The position numbers and the translations under genes were made by a program. The notes under the pieces were generated by a model. That model was not told the origin of the DNA. It saw nothing but the letters and a program-made list of their open reading frames with translations, and ran no database searches. A stretch of DNA of 34,595 nucleotides from NCBI GenBank assembly GCA_947088195.1, contig CAMUFS010000001.1, positions 1 through 34,595 of the forward strand. Reading direction: 5' to 3'. This DNA comes from an uncultured Clostridia bacterium (GTDB taxonomy: Bacteria > Bacillota > Clostridia > Lachnospirales > Lachnospiraceae). Positions 32,466 to 34,595 of this stretch are shown here, piece by piece (the first letter of the stretch is position 1; every line of letters starts with the position of its first letter).

Positions 32466-32759
32466 ATGTATATAGGGCCGAAAAAGAAGGAAAAGTTCAG
32501 GCACTGGGGGATGGTTGTGGAATGTACCATTATGGGGCTTGGTTTATGCACGATTTTGCTTGCAGTATTGATTTTCTGTAATGCAGATAAGATGCTGAGA
32601 TGGCTTCCACTGATGTTTCTTTTGGCGGCACTGGTAAATGTGATAAGCTCCGTTAAGGCATTATATTATGGCAGGACGCTTGCTGGTATTGGGCTGTTTC
32701 TTGCGTCTGCAGGAATAGCGGCATTTGCGGTGGTAAGCTATATCACACTTTGGATATAG
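32466..32759 (+). CDS. Small membrane protein (DUF6637-like)
   Basis: A 97-aa protein with a basic N-terminus (GPKKKEKFRHWG) and three hydrophobic segments at about residues 16-38, 45-62 and 70-95. It resembles small Lachnospiraceae membrane proteins such as DUF6637; this is from memory of the pattern, so the family name is tentative. AAAGGAG lies 6-8 nt upstream. It starts 14 bp after the ornithine carbamoyltransferase gene and precedes birA by 31 bp, so it is probably co-transcribed. Function unknown. Confidence 0.7.
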   Translation: MYIGPKKKEKFRHWGMVVECTIMGLGLCTILLAVLIFCNADKMLRWLPLMFLLAALVNVISSVKALYYGRTLAGIGLFLASAGIAAFAVVSYITLWI

Positions 32760-32790
32760 AGTATGGCTTGTGGAAATAGAGGATTGAATT

Positions 32791-33765
32791 ATGAAAACCC
32801 AGATATTGCGAATATTGCGAAATTCGCCGGACTATGTGTCAGGGCAGGAATTGTGTGAAGAGCTTGGAGTATCCCGCACAGCGGTTTGGAAGAGCATGAA
32901 TAAGCTGAAGGAAGAGGGATATGAGATTGAGGCAGTTCAGAATAGAGGCTATCATCTGATTTCCTGCCCAGATGTAGTGACGGAGAGTGAGATAGGAAGC
33001 AGGCTATCTACCTGCTGGGCGGGGAAAACGATTCTTCATTTTAAGGAAATTGATTCAACCAATAATCAGGCAAAAAGAGAGGCCGAAAAAGCAGAGCATG
33101 GAACGTTACTTGTCGCTGATATGCAGAATGCCGGCAAAGGAAGACGGGGAAGGAGTTGGTCCTCCCCCGCCGGAACGGGGATTTTTATGAGCTTAATTCT
33201 CAAACCCTTGCTTCGCCCAGCCTATGCGTCCATGCTGACATTGGTGGTCGCGCTCAGCACGGCAAGGGCAATAGAGGAGATTGTGGGGCTGGAAGCAGGG
33301 ATTAAGTGGCCAAATGATCTGGTGGTAAACAAGAAAAAAGTGACAGGCATTTTGACAGAGCTGAGTGCAGAGATGGAGCAGATTCACTATATTGTGATAG
33401 GAATAGGCATTAATGTTAATACAGAGAGCCTGCCTGTAGATATTGCTGATACAGCGACGTCGCTGCGGATAGAGTCTGGTCAGAAAATATCTCGTGCTGC
33501 ACTGATTGCCTGCTTTTTAAAACATTTTGAGAAGGATTATGAGATCTTTTTAAGCTCAAATGATCTATCTTTACTGATGGAAGAGTACAATCAAAGGCTT
33601 GTTAATAGAGGAAATATGGTGAGAGTGCTAGATCCAGAGGAAGAGTATGAGGGAAGAGCACTGGGAATTAACGAAAAGGGCGGTCTGTTGGTGCAGCGCG
33701 GGGAACAATTAGAAATTATTACATCAGGTGAGGTATCAGTTAGAGGAGTGTATGGATATGTCTGA
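32791..33765 (+). CDS. birA: Bifunctional biotin-protein ligase and biotin operon repressor
   Basis: A 324-aa enzyme that attaches biotin to carboxylase carrier proteins and, with its DNA-binding domain, represses biotin genes. Residues 1-60 form a winged helix-turn-helix (GQELCEELGVSRTAVWKSMN). The ligase domain (about 80-260) contains STNNQAKREAE, the biotinyl-AMP loop GKGRRGRSWSSPAG, and KWPNDLVVNKKKVTGIL. A C-terminal SH3-like domain (about 270-322) completes the group II BirA layout. AGAGG precedes the start. Its end overlaps the next gene by 8 nt. Confidence 0.94.
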   Translation: MKTQILRILRNSPDYVSGQELCEELGVSRTAVWKSMNKLKEEGYEIEAVQNRGYHLISCPDVVTESEIGSRLSTCWAGKTILHFKEIDSTNNQAKREAEKAEHGTLLVADMQNAGKGRRGRSWSSPAGTGIFMSLILKPLLRPAYASMLTLVVALSTARAIEEIVGLEAGIKWPNDLVVNKKKVTGILTELSAEMEQIHYIVIGIGINVNTESLPVDIADTATSLRIESGQKISRAALIACFLKHFEKDYEIFLSSNDLSLLMEEYNQRLVNRGNMVRVLDPEEEYEGRALGINEKGGLLVQRGEQLEIITSGEVSVRGVYGYV

Positions 33766-34111
33766 CAGGGATGAAGTGGTACTTTGCTGCGCAAACTCTT
33801 ATAAGCAGAAATATTATCTGAATCCTGATTTTGCGCGTCTACCAGAGGCGGTTAAGGCAGAGCTTAAGATTATGTGTGTGCTGTTTACAGAGGATATTGG
33901 TGGGGTGCTTCTTCTTATTTTTGATAAGGAAGGAAATCTTAAGATACAAGTTAAGGCGGAGGACATGGATTATCTTTTTGATGAAATTGGATGTGGCTTA
34001 AAGGTGAAACAGCTAAGACAGGATAAATATGAACTGTTTTCAGGGCTTGAGCTTTATTATCAGGTAATTACAGGAAAGAAAGCACCGGAGGAATTTTTTG
34101 AGGAGGGATGA
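33758..34111 (+). CDS. Small conserved protein (DUF6145-like)
   Basis: A 117-aa soluble, acidic protein with alternating strand/helix character, beginning MSDRDEVVLCCANSYKQKYY and ending in acidic residues. It resembles DUF6145-type proteins of Lachnospiraceae; this assignment is tentative. ATG 33758 is preferred over 33752 and 33728 because AGAGGAG (33742-33748) lies 9 nt before it and overlap with birA is then only 8 nt. coaX starts 1 nt after its stop codon, so birA, this gene and coaX are likely translated as a coupled unit. That placement beside two cofactor genes hints at a shared metabolic or housekeeping role, but function is unknown. Confidence 0.75.
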   Translation: MSDRDEVVLCCANSYKQKYYLNPDFARLPEAVKAELKIMCVLFTEDIGGVLLLIFDKEGNLKIQVKAEDMDYLFDEIGCGLKVKQLRQDKYELFSGLELYYQVITGKKAPEEFFEEG

Positions 34112-34112
34112 C

Positions 34113-34595
34113 ATGCTTTTGGTAGTGGATGTGGGAAATACAAATATTACATTGGGTGTGTTTCGTGACAGTGAGCTTTTGGCAAGCTTTCGCTTAATGA
34201 CAGGAATTGCTAGGACCTCAGATGAATATGGGCTATTGTTATGTGATTTAATTGAGCACCGAGGTATGAAGGTTTCTGATATTGATGCAGTGATAGTGTC
34301 CTCCGTTGTGCCTACCATTATGTATTCCTTTAACAGTGGTGTAAAAAAGTATCTAAACCGCAATCCATTTGAGGTAAAGCCAGGCACAAAGACAGGGATT
34401 AAGATCACAACTGGCAATCCATATGAGATTGGAGCCGATCGGATTGTGGACGCAGTCGGTGCATATGAGCAGTATGGTGGGCCTGTAATTGTGATTGATT
34501 TTGGGACGGCTACCACTTATGATGTCATTTTGGAGGATGGCTCTTTTACGGCAGGAATTACTGCGCCGGGGATACGAACCTTCGCGAAGGCTCTC
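34113..34595 (+). CDS. coaX: Type III pantothenate kinase, 3' part beyond the window
   Basis: The first 161 codons of a gene cut by the window end. It begins MLLVVDVGNTNITLGVF, the acidic phosphate-binding DxGNT motif of the ASKHA-fold type III pantothenate kinases, which start coenzyme A synthesis. Later motifs include TSDEYG near residue 30, GADRIVDAVGAY, and VIDFGTATTYDV near 130. The last readable part, APGIRTFAKAL, matches the family substrate loop. AGGAGGG precedes the start by 6-7 nt. It lies directly behind the small DUF6145-like gene. Full-length enzymes have about 255 residues, so some 95 are outside. Confidence 0.93.
   Translation, partial: MLLVVDVGNTNITLGVFRDSELLASFRLMTGIARTSDEYGLLLCDLIEHRGMKVSDIDAVIVSSVVPTIMYSFNSGVKKYLNRNPFEVKPGTKTGIKITTGNPYEIGADRIVDAVGAYEQYGGPVIVIDFGTATTYDVILEDGSFTAGITAPGIRTFAKAL

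Overview
The window looks like chromosomal DNA of an anaerobic, low-to-moderate GC Firmicute, most likely a Lachnospiraceae-type gut clostridium. The evidence is the conserved hprK-ROK kinase-murB-rapZ-whiA-dnaE-pfkA gene order, strong Gram-positive Shine-Dalgarno sequences, clostridial 2[4Fe-4S] ferredoxin, oxygen-sensitive pyruvate formate-lyase, MecA, and small proteins resembling Lachnospiraceae-restricted families. The taxonomic call is an inference from gene content. I see no prophage, IS transposase, CRISPR array, rRNA or tRNA.

Layout. 1-3429 (+): a three-gene unit encoding a VTC-type polyphosphate polymerase domain protein, a DUF4956 membrane protein and a surface CotH-type kinase. 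3430-3882: a long structured leader with its own promoter in front of a DEAD-box RNA helicase (3883-5475). 5583-6269: a MerR-type regulator with a coiled-coil tail; its promoter is flanked by a perfect 14-bp inverted repeat. 6302-6922: a gene-poor stretch with two inverted copies of a ~150-bp palindromic element. 6935-7549: a small alarmone synthetase. 7583-11316 (-): a pyruvate formate-lyase cluster in which the enzyme is divided between a 701-aa catalytic protein, a separate 81-aa glycyl-radical protein and a 73-aa look-alike lacking the glycyl loop, followed by the activase and a ferredoxin. 11554-12583 (-): a DUF1858 protein and MecA. 12584-13171: no intact gene, possible gene remnant. 13172-16217 (+): a small hypothetical protein, a structured element, then a GH18 hydrolase and an N-acetylmuramoyl-L-alanine amidase. 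16418-18157: a chemoreceptor with a foldable leader.

18329-28398 (+): the core block hprK, ROK glucokinase, murB, rapZ, whiA, dnaE, pfkA and a TrmH/SpoU rRNA methyltransferase, tightly spaced. It links carbon-catabolite signalling, glycolysis, cell-wall precursor synthesis and replication. 28546-29862: an SH3/SleB cell-wall hydrolase under a near-consensus promoter. 29985-31208: a patatin-like phospholipase. 31450-34595 (+): ornithine carbamoyltransferase, a small membrane protein, BirA, a small conserved protein and the 5' part of type III pantothenate kinase, which runs off the window end.

The least explained signal is the inverted pair at 6349-6832. The two copies share an almost identical 91-nt core, while their 24-bp terminal stems differ by five compensatory base-pair changes. 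This is the pattern expected of an element whose folded structure is under selection. The three-part pyruvate formate-lyase, the VTC/DUF4956/CotH trio, and the structured leaders at 3690-3830, 13446-13578 and 16318-16386 are the next most interesting points.
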